Shown: positions 45,381 to 54,455 of the stretch, piece after piece
Numbering within the stretch: the stretch's first letter is position 1
How the letters are laid out: every line of letters starts with the position of its first letter
DNA from: Flectobacillus longus
GTDB lineage: Bacteria; Bacteroidota; Bacteroidia; Cytophagales; Spirosomataceae
Assembly: GCF_030056705.1 (NCBI RefSeq)
Contig: NZ_JASHIC010000024.1
Location: forward strand, 1 to 64,000
Direction of reading: 5' to 3'
DNA length: 64,000 bases
Program-made: the position numbers and the translations under genes
The notes under the pieces: model-generated
The model's database searches: none
What the model was told of the DNA's origin: nothing
What the model saw: only the letters and a program-made list of their open reading frames with translations

Positions 45381-48300
45381 ATGTTAAAAACTACTTTATT
45401 CTCGCTTGCAGCGGGATTAGTATCTCAGGCGATTGTAGCACAAAATAGTGAAACCTATTTTGCATCTTTCCCTTCAATCAGCCCCGATGCTCAAACTCTT
45501 GTGTATTGTTTTGAAGGAGATATTTGGAAAGCTGACCTCAATACCAAAGTCTCAACTCGGCTCACAGCTATGCGAGGTACAGAAAGTCGTCCAAAAATCT
45601 CTCCTGATGGTAAATGGTTGGCTTTTACAGGCTCACAGTATGGTAATCCAGATGTTTATGTAATGCCTCTCGAAGGTGGTGCTATTCGCCAGTTAACTTT
45701 TCATGATACTCAAGACTACGTGGAATCTTGGTCGTGGGATTCAAAAAGTATTTATCTGAGTTCGGGGGCACAAAATGATGGAACAGCCTATAAGCTCGAT
45801 CTTAGTGGAGGTACTCCTGTACGCTTATTTTCTCACTTTTTCAATCGTATCCACAACGTAGCCGAACACCCAACTACGGGTGAAATATTCTTCAATGATA
45901 CTTGGGAAAGTGATAACCAAAGTTCTCGTAAAAGCTATAAAGGGGCGTTTAACCCAGATATTCAATCATATAATCCCAAAACTAAGGCCTATAAGCGCTA
46001 TACCAATTATATTGGTAAAGACCTTTGGGCAAGCATCGACCGTAGTGGCAATGTCTATTTCGCTTCGGACGAAGCCAATGGTCAATACAATTTGTACACT
46101 TTCCAGAATGGACAAAAAGTTGCTTTGACGCAATTTCCAGAGGCGATAAAACGCCCACAAGTGAGTGCTAATGGACAGAAGGTCGTTTTTGAAAAAGAAT
46201 ACCAATTATATGTGTATGACGTTGCAAGTAAGACTTCTCAAAAAATTAACCCTAATCCACTACGCAACTATGTTTTGCCACACGAACAAGACTTTAAGGT
46301 AAGTGGTAATATCGCTGGGTTTGATGTGTCGACAGATGGCAAAAAGTTAGCTTATTCATCAAGAGGAGCCTTATTTGTTTCGGATGTTGAAGGCAAATAT
46401 ATTGCCCAAATTCCAACCGATACTCGCAATCGTGTTGTGGAAGTAAAATGGCTTTCAGACAATAAAACCCTGCTTTTTTCACAAACTACCGAAAAAGGTT
46501 ACTACAACCTTTTCACTATTGCAGCAGATGGTAAAGGCAAGGCCAAACAACTAACTTCTGACGAGCAAAATAACCGTAATATCACCTTCAATAAGGAGAA
46601 AACTCAGGCTGTATATATTAGTGGTAAAAATGAAATTCGTGTACTAGACCTCAAAACACTTGCCTCGAATACGGTCGTTAAAGAAGAACTTTGGGCGCTA
46701 TACAATCCTAAACCCTATTTTTCGCCTAATGGTGAATATGTTATGTTTTCGGCCTATCGCAATTTTGAACAAGATATTTTCTTGTATCATTTGGCCGATA
46801 AAAAGCTGATTAATCTCACCAACACGGGTATTACCGAAACCAATCCATATTGGTCACCCGATAGCAAATATATCTATTTCGAGTCTGACCGTACCAAAGC
46901 TAGTTATCCTTTTGGCTTGACCAACGGGCGTATTTATCGTATTGCCTTGAGCAAAATAGATACTCCTTTCAAATCTGATAAGTTTAATGACTTATTTAAG
47001 GAAGAAAAGAAAGAAGAGAAAAAGGACGAGAAAAAAGAAGAACCTAAAGACGCAAAGGCTAAAGGCAAAAAAGAACCAGAGAAAAAAACAGAACCAGCTC
47101 CAGCGCCTAAAATCGTGCCTATTGTGATTAATATGGAAGGATTAATGCAGCGATTCGAGCAAATTAGTCCTGATTTTGGTTCTGCCGAAAGCCCTGTTGT
47201 TTTCCAGAAAGATGATAAAACTTCGGTACTTTTTGTTTCAAATCATGAAGGAGGAAATGGCGCATTATACAAAACAACTATAGCTCCTTTCGCCAAAAAC
47301 AAAACTGAAAAAGTAGAAGGTGCTACCGTTTACGATTATGAAGTTGCTGTGGCTGATGGTAAATACTTCGCATTGGTTGGTGGAAATATCTATAAACTCA
47401 ATCTCGATGGAAACAAGCTTGACAAAATTGACTTGAATTTTACTTTCCGTAAAAACTTAGCCAATGAGTTTCAACAAATGTTCTATGAAGCTTGGGCGGG
47501 TGTACAAGAGAATTTTTATGATGAAAAATTCAATGGTTTAGATTGGGTAAAAACAAGAGAGAAATATGCAAAGTTTTTACCTACTATCAACAATAGAGCA
47601 GATTTGCGTACTTTGTTGATGGATATGTTAGGTGAGCTAAATGCTTCACACCTAGGATTTTCGACTGATGGTGACGAAGATGCCACTTTCTACAAAGCAG
47701 TTTCTCAGAATGTAGGTATTGTTTTCGAAAACGAAAACCCTTATGTGGTAAAATACGTAATCAAAAACTCTATTTCGGACAAAGCAGATAAAGATATTCG
47801 TCCAGGCGATAAATTAGTTAAAGTAAATACGGATAGCATTGACGCCAGTGTTAATCGTGATTTCTATTTCTCAAAACCATCTTTGGATGACGAAATTAGT
47901 TTGACATTTGAGCGTAGTGGAAAAACATTTACGACCAAAGTACATCCACAACGTAGTTATGCCCAGATTCGTGGTTTGTATGACGAGTGGATTGATCAAA
48001 ATCAAGAGTATGTCGACAGCAAATCGAATAAGCGCATTGCTTATGTTCACATGAGCGACATGGGACGTGGTGAGTTTGAAAAGTTTATGATAGATGTTAC
48101 TTCAGAAGCCTATAACCGTGAAGGTTTGATTTTTGATATTCGTAACAATAGAGGAGGAAATGTACACGATTTGGTCTTGAATTTCTTATCGCAACGTGCC
48201 TATTTGAAGTGGAAATATCGCGAAGGGCAGTTTACTATCCAACCAAATTTCAATCCTGCCGATAAACCGATCGTTTTGTTAATCAACGAACAATCTCTGA

Positions 48301-48584
48301 GTGATGCCGAAATGACAGCACAAGGCTTTAAGCAGTTGAAGCTTGGCAAAATCATTGGTACAGAAACCTATCGTTGGATTATTTTTACTTCAGGTAAAGG
48401 TTTGGTAGATGGTTCATTTTATCGTTTACCATCATGGGGATGCTATACTTTAGATGGCAAAGATTTGGAAAAAGAAGGCGTAAGCCCAGATATTTCGATT
48501 CCTCAAACGTTTACTGACCGTCTTGAAAACAAAGATCCTCAATTAGATAAAGCCATTGAAGAGATTTTGAAATCATTGAAATAG
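45381..48584 (+). CDS. Tricorn-like S41 peptidase
   Basis: A 1067-residue exported protein: signal peptide (1-20), two beta-propeller regions of PD40/WD40-type repeats (about 25-530; ISPDGKWLAFTGS, FSPNGEYVMFSA, WSPDSKYIYFES), a Lys/Glu-rich flexible linker (about 535-580), and a C-terminal C1/PDZ/S41 module. The likely nucleophile is Ser974 in SLSDAEM; IFDIRNNRGGN forms the oxyanion strand. It should degrade peptides in the periplasm. The lysine-rich linker, unlike the rest, is striking (many GAA/AAA codons). Confidence 0.92.
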   Translation: MLKTTLFSLAAGLVSQAIVAQNSETYFASFPSISPDAQTLVYCFEGDIWKADLNTKVSTRLTAMRGTESRPKISPDGKWLAFTGSQYGNPDVYVMPLEGGAIRQLTFHDTQDYVESWSWDSKSIYLSSGAQNDGTAYKLDLSGGTPVRLFSHFFNRIHNVAEHPTTGEIFFNDTWESDNQSSRKSYKGAFNPDIQSYNPKTKAYKRYTNYIGKDLWASIDRSGNVYFASDEANGQYNLYTFQNGQKVALTQFPEAIKRPQVSANGQKVVFEKEYQLYVYDVASKTSQKINPNPLRNYVLPHEQDFKVSGNIAGFDVSTDGKKLAYSSRGALFVSDVEGKYIAQIPTDTRNRVVEVKWLSDNKTLLFSQTTEKGYYNLFTIAADGKGKAKQLTSDEQNNRNITFNKEKTQAVYISGKNEIRVLDLKTLASNTVVKEELWALYNPKPYFSPNGEYVMFSAYRNFEQDIFLYHLADKKLINLTNTGITETNPYWSPDSKYIYFESDRTKASYPFGLTNGRIYRIALSKIDTPFKSDKFNDLFKEEKKEEKKDEKKEEPKDAKAKGKKEPEKKTEPAPAPKIVPIVINMEGLMQRFEQISPDFGSAESPVVFQKDDKTSVLFVSNHEGGNGALYKTTIAPFAKNKTEKVEGATVYDYEVAVADGKYFALVGGNIYKLNLDGNKLDKIDLNFTFRKNLANEFQQMFYEAWAGVQENFYDEKFNGLDWVKTREKYAKFLPTINNRADLRTLLMDMLGELNASHLGFSTDGDEDATFYKAVSQNVGIVFENENPYVVKYVIKNSISDKADKDIRPGDKLVKVNTDSIDASVNRDFYFSKPSLDDEISLTFERSGKTFTTKVHPQRSYAQIRGLYDEWIDQNQEYVDSKSNKRIAYVHMSDMGRGEFEKFMIDVTSEAYNREGLIFDIRNNRGGNVHDLVLNFLSQRAYLKWKYREGQFTIQPNFNPADKPIVLLINEQSLSDAEMTAQGFKQLKLGKIIGTETYRWIIFTSGKGLVDGSFYRLPSWGCYTLDGKDLEKEGVSPDISIPQTFTDRLENKDPQLDKAIEEILKSLK

Positions 48585-48675
48585 TGGACATGTATTTTGG
48601 AATGCTTAGATACAATTTCCAAAATACATCAATGCTTAGCGTCTCAAAGAGATGTCATGTTGAAACGTAGTATCC

Positions 48676-48713
48676 AAAAAGGCGGTCGAAATTAGTTTTC
48701 CGACCGCTTTTTT
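48676..48713. terminator. Bidirectional terminator, tricorn-like / membrane protein
   Basis: AAAAAGGCGGTCG (48676-48688) pairs with CGACCGCTTTTTT (48701-48713) with one G-T pair and a 12-base loop between convergent genes. Confidence 0.8.
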
Positions 48714-48791
48714 GATGAAAACTTAGAGAATAACCCCAATCTTAAAATTCGGGATGACTCATGTTTATTTTCCTACAAATCAAACAATCGC

Positions 48792-50945
48792 TTAATACAT
48801 CTTTATGTATCTATTCGTTGATGGCTTTTTCAGTTTTATGAGGCAAATAGTTGGTCTTTCTATAATTGATTCAATCGAGTCTGCGGGAACATTCTTTTTC
48901 ACCCAATTCATATCATTTGTTAATATACAAGAATATACAAAGGGTCTCTGCTCATTTTTTAATACTTGAAACGCTTTTTCATAGCCAATATAATAAAAAT
49001 CAATTGGCTTTTGGGTTAGAGTTTTGTAAGCGGCCCAATAATGGAAATACCCCAAACGAGACATGTAGGCTATAGATTTGTCCTGTTTATTTATATGTGG
49101 ATAAATATCCATAAAATCTTTATAAGTCTGATTTCCTGTTACTCTGAAGTATTGTTGCTCCTTTGAAATATTATAAATACTTTGTTTGTCTTCATTATAA
49201 TATCCCATATCGTCCAGCTTCGAAACAAGTTTCATTCTGTCCCAATAGCCTAGTTGTTTTTGGAGTTTATAGCATGGTAATGGATTTTTGAAATCATACA
49301 AACCAGATAGATCTCGTTCATAAGTAGCTACTTGACTTTTATCAATACATAGAAAATTTGGAGGATATGCCAGTGCATATTTGACAATACCTCTAATTGA
49401 GACAAGAGGCTTGTTAGGGTTTAATAATATAAAAGGCAAAGAAGTAATCAATCCAATCCAAGTTAGATTATATAAAAACTTAGATGAGATTTTGGAGAGA
49501 GTGACCGAAATAATTACACAACCTAGCGCAAAGAAAGGAATGTGTGTTCGCGTACTCCATAGTTGAAATTTTAGAAAAGAACAAAATAGAATAAAGCCAC
49601 TTATCATGCAGATAAGTAATAGTGTTTCGTTGATTTGAGGCTTGACCCAAAAAAAGCTTATTAATGAAACAATAATTAAAAGAAATAAATAAAGATTACT
49701 TACAGTATCTTCAGTTACGACAAATCGGACTTGGTATTTATCTGCCGATAATTGCATATCATTAACATCTATACCAAGAGAACTATGGATATCTTGTACA
49801 AGATTAGCAACCTGTTTATTGTAGTTTTCATTTGGAAAACCTAGATGTAATGAAAGATTTTTGAGGGTATTCCCTAACGTAAATTTTACGCCATGTTTTT
49901 CGGTTGCTAGATTTTCTGCATTAAGAATATGAGTACTTGGAGGATGAATAGGGTGCTCAAATAGCTGATAGTTTCTGCTAAAAAATGGAGTGAAGACTAT
50001 CCCATAAAAAACAACAATCATTGCCAAGATAAGACCTGATTTTACGAGAGGTTGATTCAAGAGAATTTTAATGCCAAACCAGATACAGAAAGGTAATGCG
50101 AAGAAAAAGATAGTATATTTTGTAAAACAACCAAATACTAATGCAAGAGCCATAAAAATGGCGTTACTCGTTTGTAGTTTTTGAGAATACAGTAAACCAA
50201 AATAGACAAAAGCTAAGAAATAAAAGCATGCTAAGTAGTCAATTTGAGTACTGGTACTTTCAAAAATACCGATTGGCAACGAAATCAATAATACACTACT
50301 CAAAATTTGAGTAAGAGTATCATAGCCCAAAAATCGCACAATAAGCCCTACAATGATTGTACTACTAATGACAGCCGTAAATTGGATAAGATTAATAAAC
50401 GAATCTGACGGGCTTACTGAAAGTAAATGAAGCTGCCAATATTCACCCAAAATGTTATGATATAATTGCTGAATATGAAGTGTTGGATAATGATAAAGAT
50501 TATGAAACTGTAGCCAACTAATTACTCTAGTTAAATGATAATTGATAGAATCAATATTGTTTGGAGATGCTGTAATCGCAAGATAAAAGAGGGGTAATAT
50601 ATATATAACTCCCACAAATCCCAGTAATATCTTATATGAAAAAGGAATATTCTTGAGAACGTTTATCAGAGGACTTATTCTAATTGGTACTCTTTTCCAA
50701 ATACAGTAACCTACAAGAATGATAAAGGTACCTGTCCAGAAAAGGCAAATGTTTGTTTCTGAGAGTATATCAAATGCCGAAAATACTTCAGTACTTATGA
50801 ACACGCCTACGGTAGATATAAGTATAGATTTTAGCCATGCCTCTCTTAGCATTAGAGACGTTATTGTTTTTTGTGCAGACCTATTAGGTACAATAATAAA
50901 TGTCAGAAGTATAATACTGCTAACTAGAAAAAACAAGTAATACAT
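48792..50945 (-). CDS. Polytopic membrane protein, GT-C glycosyltransferase-like
   Basis: A 717-residue protein with about 13 hydrophobic helices in residues 1-510, then a soluble C-terminal domain (about 520-717; PPNFLCIDKSQVATYERDLSGLYD, LVSKLDDMGYY). The loop ASPNNIDSINYHLTRVISWLQFHNLYHYPT after the second or third helix resembles the acidic/His loop of GT-C glycosyltransferases (GT39/GT87-like), which take sugars from polyprenyl carriers. The match is by layout, so the role is tentative. Composition is lower in GC than neighbours (32% in two sampled 60-base lines). Confidence 0.7.
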   Translation of the reverse strand: MYYLFFLVSSIILLTFIIVPNRSAQKTITSLMLREAWLKSILISTVGVFISTEVFSAFDILSETNICLFWTGTFIILVGYCIWKRVPIRISPLINVLKNIPFSYKILLGFVGVIYILPLFYLAITASPNNIDSINYHLTRVISWLQFHNLYHYPTLHIQQLYHNILGEYWQLHLLSVSPSDSFINLIQFTAVISSTIIVGLIVRFLGYDTLTQILSSVLLISLPIGIFESTSTQIDYLACFYFLAFVYFGLLYSQKLQTSNAIFMALALVFGCFTKYTIFFFALPFCIWFGIKILLNQPLVKSGLILAMIVVFYGIVFTPFFSRNYQLFEHPIHPPSTHILNAENLATEKHGVKFTLGNTLKNLSLHLGFPNENYNKQVANLVQDIHSSLGIDVNDMQLSADKYQVRFVVTEDTVSNLYLFLLIIVSLISFFWVKPQINETLLLICMISGFILFCSFLKFQLWSTRTHIPFFALGCVIISVTLSKISSKFLYNLTWIGLITSLPFILLNPNKPLVSIRGIVKYALAYPPNFLCIDKSQVATYERDLSGLYDFKNPLPCYKLQKQLGYWDRMKLVSKLDDMGYYNEDKQSIYNISKEQQYFRVTGNQTYKDFMDIYPHINKQDKSIAYMSRLGYFHYWAAYKTLTQKPIDFYYIGYEKAFQVLKNEQRPFVYSCILTNDMNWVKKNVPADSIESIIERPTICLIKLKKPSTNRYIKMY

Positions 50946-51159
50946 TTACAATAGAGATTTTGGGCAAGCCTTATATTTTACATACTCTTGGTGTATAAAT
51001 AAGGGCTATAAGGAATTAATGATAAGGGAATATGCTTTTGTACAAATATAATTAATAAAGTTAGCTATCTATATTGAATCAATATTATAAGTAAGTAATC
51101 AAGTAAAATAAGGTATCATTGATTTTGCTTTTTTTAATAAATTTTCTGTAATGTTGGTG

Positions 51160-51180
51160 AAGCACCTATTAAAGGTGCTT
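51160..51180. promoter_or_regulatory. Small perfect hairpin upstream of the MutS-like gene
   Basis: AAGCACCT (51160-51167) and AGGTGCTT (51173-51180) with a 5-base loop lie in the 334-bp divergent gap 50946-51279, about 70 bp before the -7 box. It may be an operator or just a chance palindrome. The rest of the gap is AT-rich with no gene. Confidence 0.35.
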
Positions 51181-51249
51181 ATGCTAAATTTAGAAATAGC
51201 TTTTGATACTAATCAGTCGCCAAGAACCTTTATCTAAACTTATTTTATC

Positions 51250-51257
51250 TAATTTTG
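51250..51257 (+). promoter_or_regulatory. -7 box of the MutS-like gene
   Basis: TAATTTTG matches TAnnTTTG exactly. No TTTG at -33. If it is used, transcription would begin at or past the ATG at 51259, supporting the next ATG (51280) as the start. Confidence 0.4.
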
Positions 51258-51279
51258 CATGATAACAGATTCGTATCGT

Positions 51280-53082
51280 ATGTCATCAAATCAATCAACT
51301 ACACAAATTGACTTTTTTCAAGAAAGACAAAAGCATTTTGAAACTCTTCAAGCGCAAACTCAAGCGCAGTATAATCAGTGGGCAATTATCCGAGCTGTTT
51401 ATTTTTTATTATGGTGTGGGCTTTCTTATTGGGCATTCGAAGCATTATCTCCTTGGGTGTTTTTAGGGATTTTGTTCCTTGGTTTTGGGATATTTCTTTG
51501 GATGATTAATAAGCATTTGGCCATCAAGGCACAAAAGCTGCGCTATCAGCTATTAGCCAATCTTAATGAAGACGAAGCTTTACGTTTGCAAGGACAATTT
51601 GTTAGGCAAGAAACAGGTGAGATATATGCCCAAACGCAACATTTTTATGCTTCAGATTTAGATATCTTCGGAAAGCACTCCATTTTTAAATTACTTAATC
51701 GTACACGTACCTATACTGGAGCGGAGGTTTTGGCAGAATGGTTACAATGTTCAGCTGATAAAAATACTATTTTGACTCGCCAAGATGCTTCTGCTGAGTT
51801 GAAAGAGTTGATAGATTGGCGACAGGGTTTAGAAGTAGATGCTTGGCAAATCGAAGATGTCCATCAGCCTATTACCCCTATCTTGGAATGGCTTCAATTA
51901 CCTTCATTTGAGATTTTGAAACAAAAATATTTACGATATTTACTCTACTTGCCATATCTCAGTATTCCTGTAGTATTGGCATGTATCATCGATGTTTTGC
52001 CCCTACAATGGATTTTGGCGGTGTTTATTATTCATGGATTTATCTTACGAAAAGTCAGTGGGTTATTGGGACAGTATCTTGACAAAACTTCGTCTGTTGC
52101 GAATGTTCTCAAGGCCTATGCCAATCTGTGTAAAAGCATTGCTGAACCCAACTTTAAAAATCAACATTTGCAGAAACTTCAATCCGAAGTACAACAAGCT
52201 ACCACACATATTCAAGAATTGAGTGTATTATTAGAAAGGATTGGTAATCGTCAAAATCCTATTTTTGCGCTATCTGTCGGAATGCTGACACTTTGGGATT
52301 TACGTTATTTTATCCACTTGGAAAATTGGCGTGCTAAACATCAGAATCAACTAGCTTATTGGATTTCTATTGTGAGCGAAGTAGAAGCTCTCAGTAGCTT
52401 GGCGGGACATAGCTTTGCAAATCCGTCCCATATTTTACCCCAAATTTCAGATAAAGATTTTATCATTCATGCCACACAATTAGGTCATCCTTTAATCAAG
52501 GCAGAGAAGCGTATCTGTAACGATATTCAGATTAATGGGCTAGGACAATGCGTGATTATTACAGGCTCAAATATGTCTGGAAAGAGTACCTTCCAACGAA
52601 CAGTGGCTCTCAATACGATTTTGGCATTGGCTGGAAGTGTGGTATGTGCCCAACAGTTTGAGTGCTCAGTGATGCAAGTATTTACTAGTATGCGTACTCA
52701 AGATTCTTTGGAAGAAGATACATCGTCATTCTATGCAGAACTCAAGCGCTTGAAGCAATTAATTGATTGGGTAAACGAAAAGCAATCCTTACCAACATTC
52801 TATTTCCTCGACGAAATCTTAAAAGGAACCAATTCCAAAGACCGTCACGATGGTGCAAAGGCCCTGATGCTCCAATTGCATCAAGCTCAAGCCTCAGGTT
52901 TTATTTCGACCCACGATGTTGATTTGGGAGATGAGTTTAGTGAAAAAGGTTTTGTCAAAAACTATAGTTTTTCGTCAGAAGTAAGAGATGGTAAATTAGT
53001 TTTTGATTATACACTAAAACAAGGAATTTGTAGAAGTTTCAACGCAAGTCAGCTGATGGCTCAGATTGGGATAAAGATGTAA
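51280..53082 (+). CDS. Membrane-anchored MutS-family ATPase
   Basis: A 600-residue protein with MutS core and ATPase domains: Walker A TGSNMSGKST (about residue 429), QDSLEEDTSSFYAEL and Walker B FYFLDEILKGTNSKDR, then STHDVDL. Unlike MutS and MutS2 it has two membrane helices near residues 35-80 and two more near 220-265, and no mismatch-recognition or Smr domain. It is probably held in the inner membrane with the ATPase in the cytoplasm. Such proteins are common in Bacteroidota but uncharacterised. I prefer the ATG at 51280 over 51259 because of the promoter box position. Confidence 0.88.
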   Translation: MSSNQSTTQIDFFQERQKHFETLQAQTQAQYNQWAIIRAVYFLLWCGLSYWAFEALSPWVFLGILFLGFGIFLWMINKHLAIKAQKLRYQLLANLNEDEALRLQGQFVRQETGEIYAQTQHFYASDLDIFGKHSIFKLLNRTRTYTGAEVLAEWLQCSADKNTILTRQDASAELKELIDWRQGLEVDAWQIEDVHQPITPILEWLQLPSFEILKQKYLRYLLYLPYLSIPVVLACIIDVLPLQWILAVFIIHGFILRKVSGLLGQYLDKTSSVANVLKAYANLCKSIAEPNFKNQHLQKLQSEVQQATTHIQELSVLLERIGNRQNPIFALSVGMLTLWDLRYFIHLENWRAKHQNQLAYWISIVSEVEALSSLAGHSFANPSHILPQISDKDFIIHATQLGHPLIKAEKRICNDIQINGLGQCVIITGSNMSGKSTFQRTVALNTILALAGSVVCAQQFECSVMQVFTSMRTQDSLEEDTSSFYAELKRLKQLIDWVNEKQSLPTFYFLDEILKGTNSKDRHDGAKALMLQLHQAQASGFISTHDVDLGDEFSEKGFVKNYSFSSEVRDGKLVFDYTLKQGICRSFNASQLMAQIGIKM

Positions 53083-53084
53083 GG

Positions 53085-53215
53085 AAAGGGTAAAATTAAA
53101 TTGATTTTACTCGCAATAGGCATTACGCTATACGCTGTAAGCTAAAAGTTAAATAGTTTTTTATGAAAGAATTTAAGCATTTTTTCCTAATACCTTACAG
53201 CCTAAAGTGTACCTT
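53085..53215. repeat. Degenerate dispersed intergenic repeat, copy C
   Basis: This stretch shares GCTAAAAGTTAAATAGT (53141-53157) exactly with 4652-4668, with aligned flanks (TAAAATTAAA..., and a later cttacagcctaaa phrase). Confidence 0.55.
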
Positions 53216-53242
53216 TTTAGAGAAATGAGGAATAAAATAACT

Positions 53243-53280
53243 TTTATCAATCATAATATTGCGTATTTTTGATTGATAAA
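53243..53280. promoter_or_regulatory. Promoter with flanking inverted repeat upstream of the Fic gene
   Basis: TTTATCAATCA (53243-53253) and TGATTGATAAA (53270-53280) are perfect 11-bp arms with a 16-base gap. They overlap a -7 box TATTTTTG (53264-53271); the ATG at 53298 is 18 bases further. A repressor bound here would block the promoter. Autoregulation by the Fic protein's winged helix is possible. Confidence 0.5.
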
Positions 53281-53297
53281 TCTTAAAGATATTCATC

Positions 53298-54401
53298 ATG
53301 GCATGGGTTTGGCAACATAAAGATTGGGCAAATTTTGAATATGATAGCACAAAATTGCATCAATATGAATCTGATTTTTTACTGAATGCAGGTAGAATTT
53401 TAGGGTTGATACAAGTAGTGGAACAAGAGGGGCTTAATACTTTAAAAGTAGAAATTCTTTCACAGGAAGCCCTTTCTACTTCAAGTATTGAAGGGGAAAT
53501 CTTGGATAGAGATTCTGTTCAAAGTTCTATAAGAAAATATTTAGGACTTCAAACCGACTTCCGTCGTGTCGAACCAAACGTTGCTGGCATAGCCGAAATG
53601 ATGGTTGATTTATTTCAAAACTATGACACAGAGCTCACTCACGAAATGCTTTTTGAATGGCATAAAATGCTCATGAATGGGAGACGTGATGTTGACAATA
53701 TTGGAGGCTATCGTTCACATAATGAACCTATGCAAATTGTTTCTGGTAACCTTTCCAATCCCAGAGTTTTTTATGAAGCTCCACCTTCACATTTAGTTTT
53801 ATCAGAAATGGATAAATTTATCAATTGGTATAAAACTCAGCTGATGACGAATATTCCAACTTTAGCTTTTGCTGGTATTACACACTTATATTTTGAAATG
53901 ATACATCCATTCGAAGATGGAAACGGACGTATAGGGCGAGCTTTAATCGAAAAAGCAATAGCCCAACGCTTGGGAAAACCTATATTTATGTCGATGGCAA
54001 AGGCTATTGAAAATAGGAAAAAAGCCTATTATGAGGTTATCCAGAATTGTAATCATCAACTACAGATAGATAAGTATCTTGCCTATTTTGCACAGACTGT
54101 TCTAGAATCACAAGAATATACGATTCAATTAATCCATTTTATATTATTGAAAGTAAAACTGTTTAATCAATTTCAAACTCAGCTAAACGATCGGCAAATA
54201 AAAGTATTATTGAGAGTATTTGAAGCAGGAATGGAAGGCTTTAAAGGAGGTTTGAGCGCTAAAAACTATCAAAGTATTTCTCAAACATCGGCTGCAACTG
54301 TTACTCGTGATTTACAAGAGTTGGTAAATCTTGGCATTCTAATAAAGACTGGAGAATTGAAAAGTACTCGTTATTGGTTGAATAAGCAATTGGATATTTA
54401 G
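53298..54401 (+). CDS. Fic domain protein, self-inhibited class with winged-helix C-terminus
   Basis: A 367-residue protein with a DUF4172 N-terminal region (1-90), a Fic domain with the full motif HPFEDGNGRIGR (His203 to Arg214), and a C-terminal winged-helix domain (about 290-367; SAATVTRDLQELVNLGIL). Fic enzymes usually transfer AMP to Ser, Thr or Tyr of target proteins. An inhibitory motif [S/T]xxxE[G/N] is present as Thr61-SSI-Glu65-Gly66, upstream of the Fic domain (class II), which keeps the enzyme off until it is displaced. The target is unknown. Operator-like symmetry in its promoter suggests regulation. Confidence 0.92.
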   Translation: MAWVWQHKDWANFEYDSTKLHQYESDFLLNAGRILGLIQVVEQEGLNTLKVEILSQEALSTSSIEGEILDRDSVQSSIRKYLGLQTDFRRVEPNVAGIAEMMVDLFQNYDTELTHEMLFEWHKMLMNGRRDVDNIGGYRSHNEPMQIVSGNLSNPRVFYEAPPSHLVLSEMDKFINWYKTQLMTNIPTLAFAGITHLYFEMIHPFEDGNGRIGRALIEKAIAQRLGKPIFMSMAKAIENRKKAYYEVIQNCNHQLQIDKYLAYFAQTVLESQEYTIQLIHFILLKVKLFNQFQTQLNDRQIKVLLRVFEAGMEGFKGGLSAKNYQSISQTSAATVTRDLQELVNLGILIKTGELKSTRYWLNKQLDI

Positions 54402-54416
54402 AAAAGTATAACAAAT

Positions 54417-54452
54417 AAAAAGGGTCTCAGATGTGTTTCTGAGACCCTTTTT
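54417..54452. terminator. Bidirectional terminator, Fic / RND operon
   Basis: AAAAAGGGTCTCAG (54417-54430) and CTGAGACCCTTTTT (54439-54452) form a perfect 14-bp stem with an 8-base loop between convergent genes. Confidence 0.9.
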
Positions 54453-54455
54453 CTA

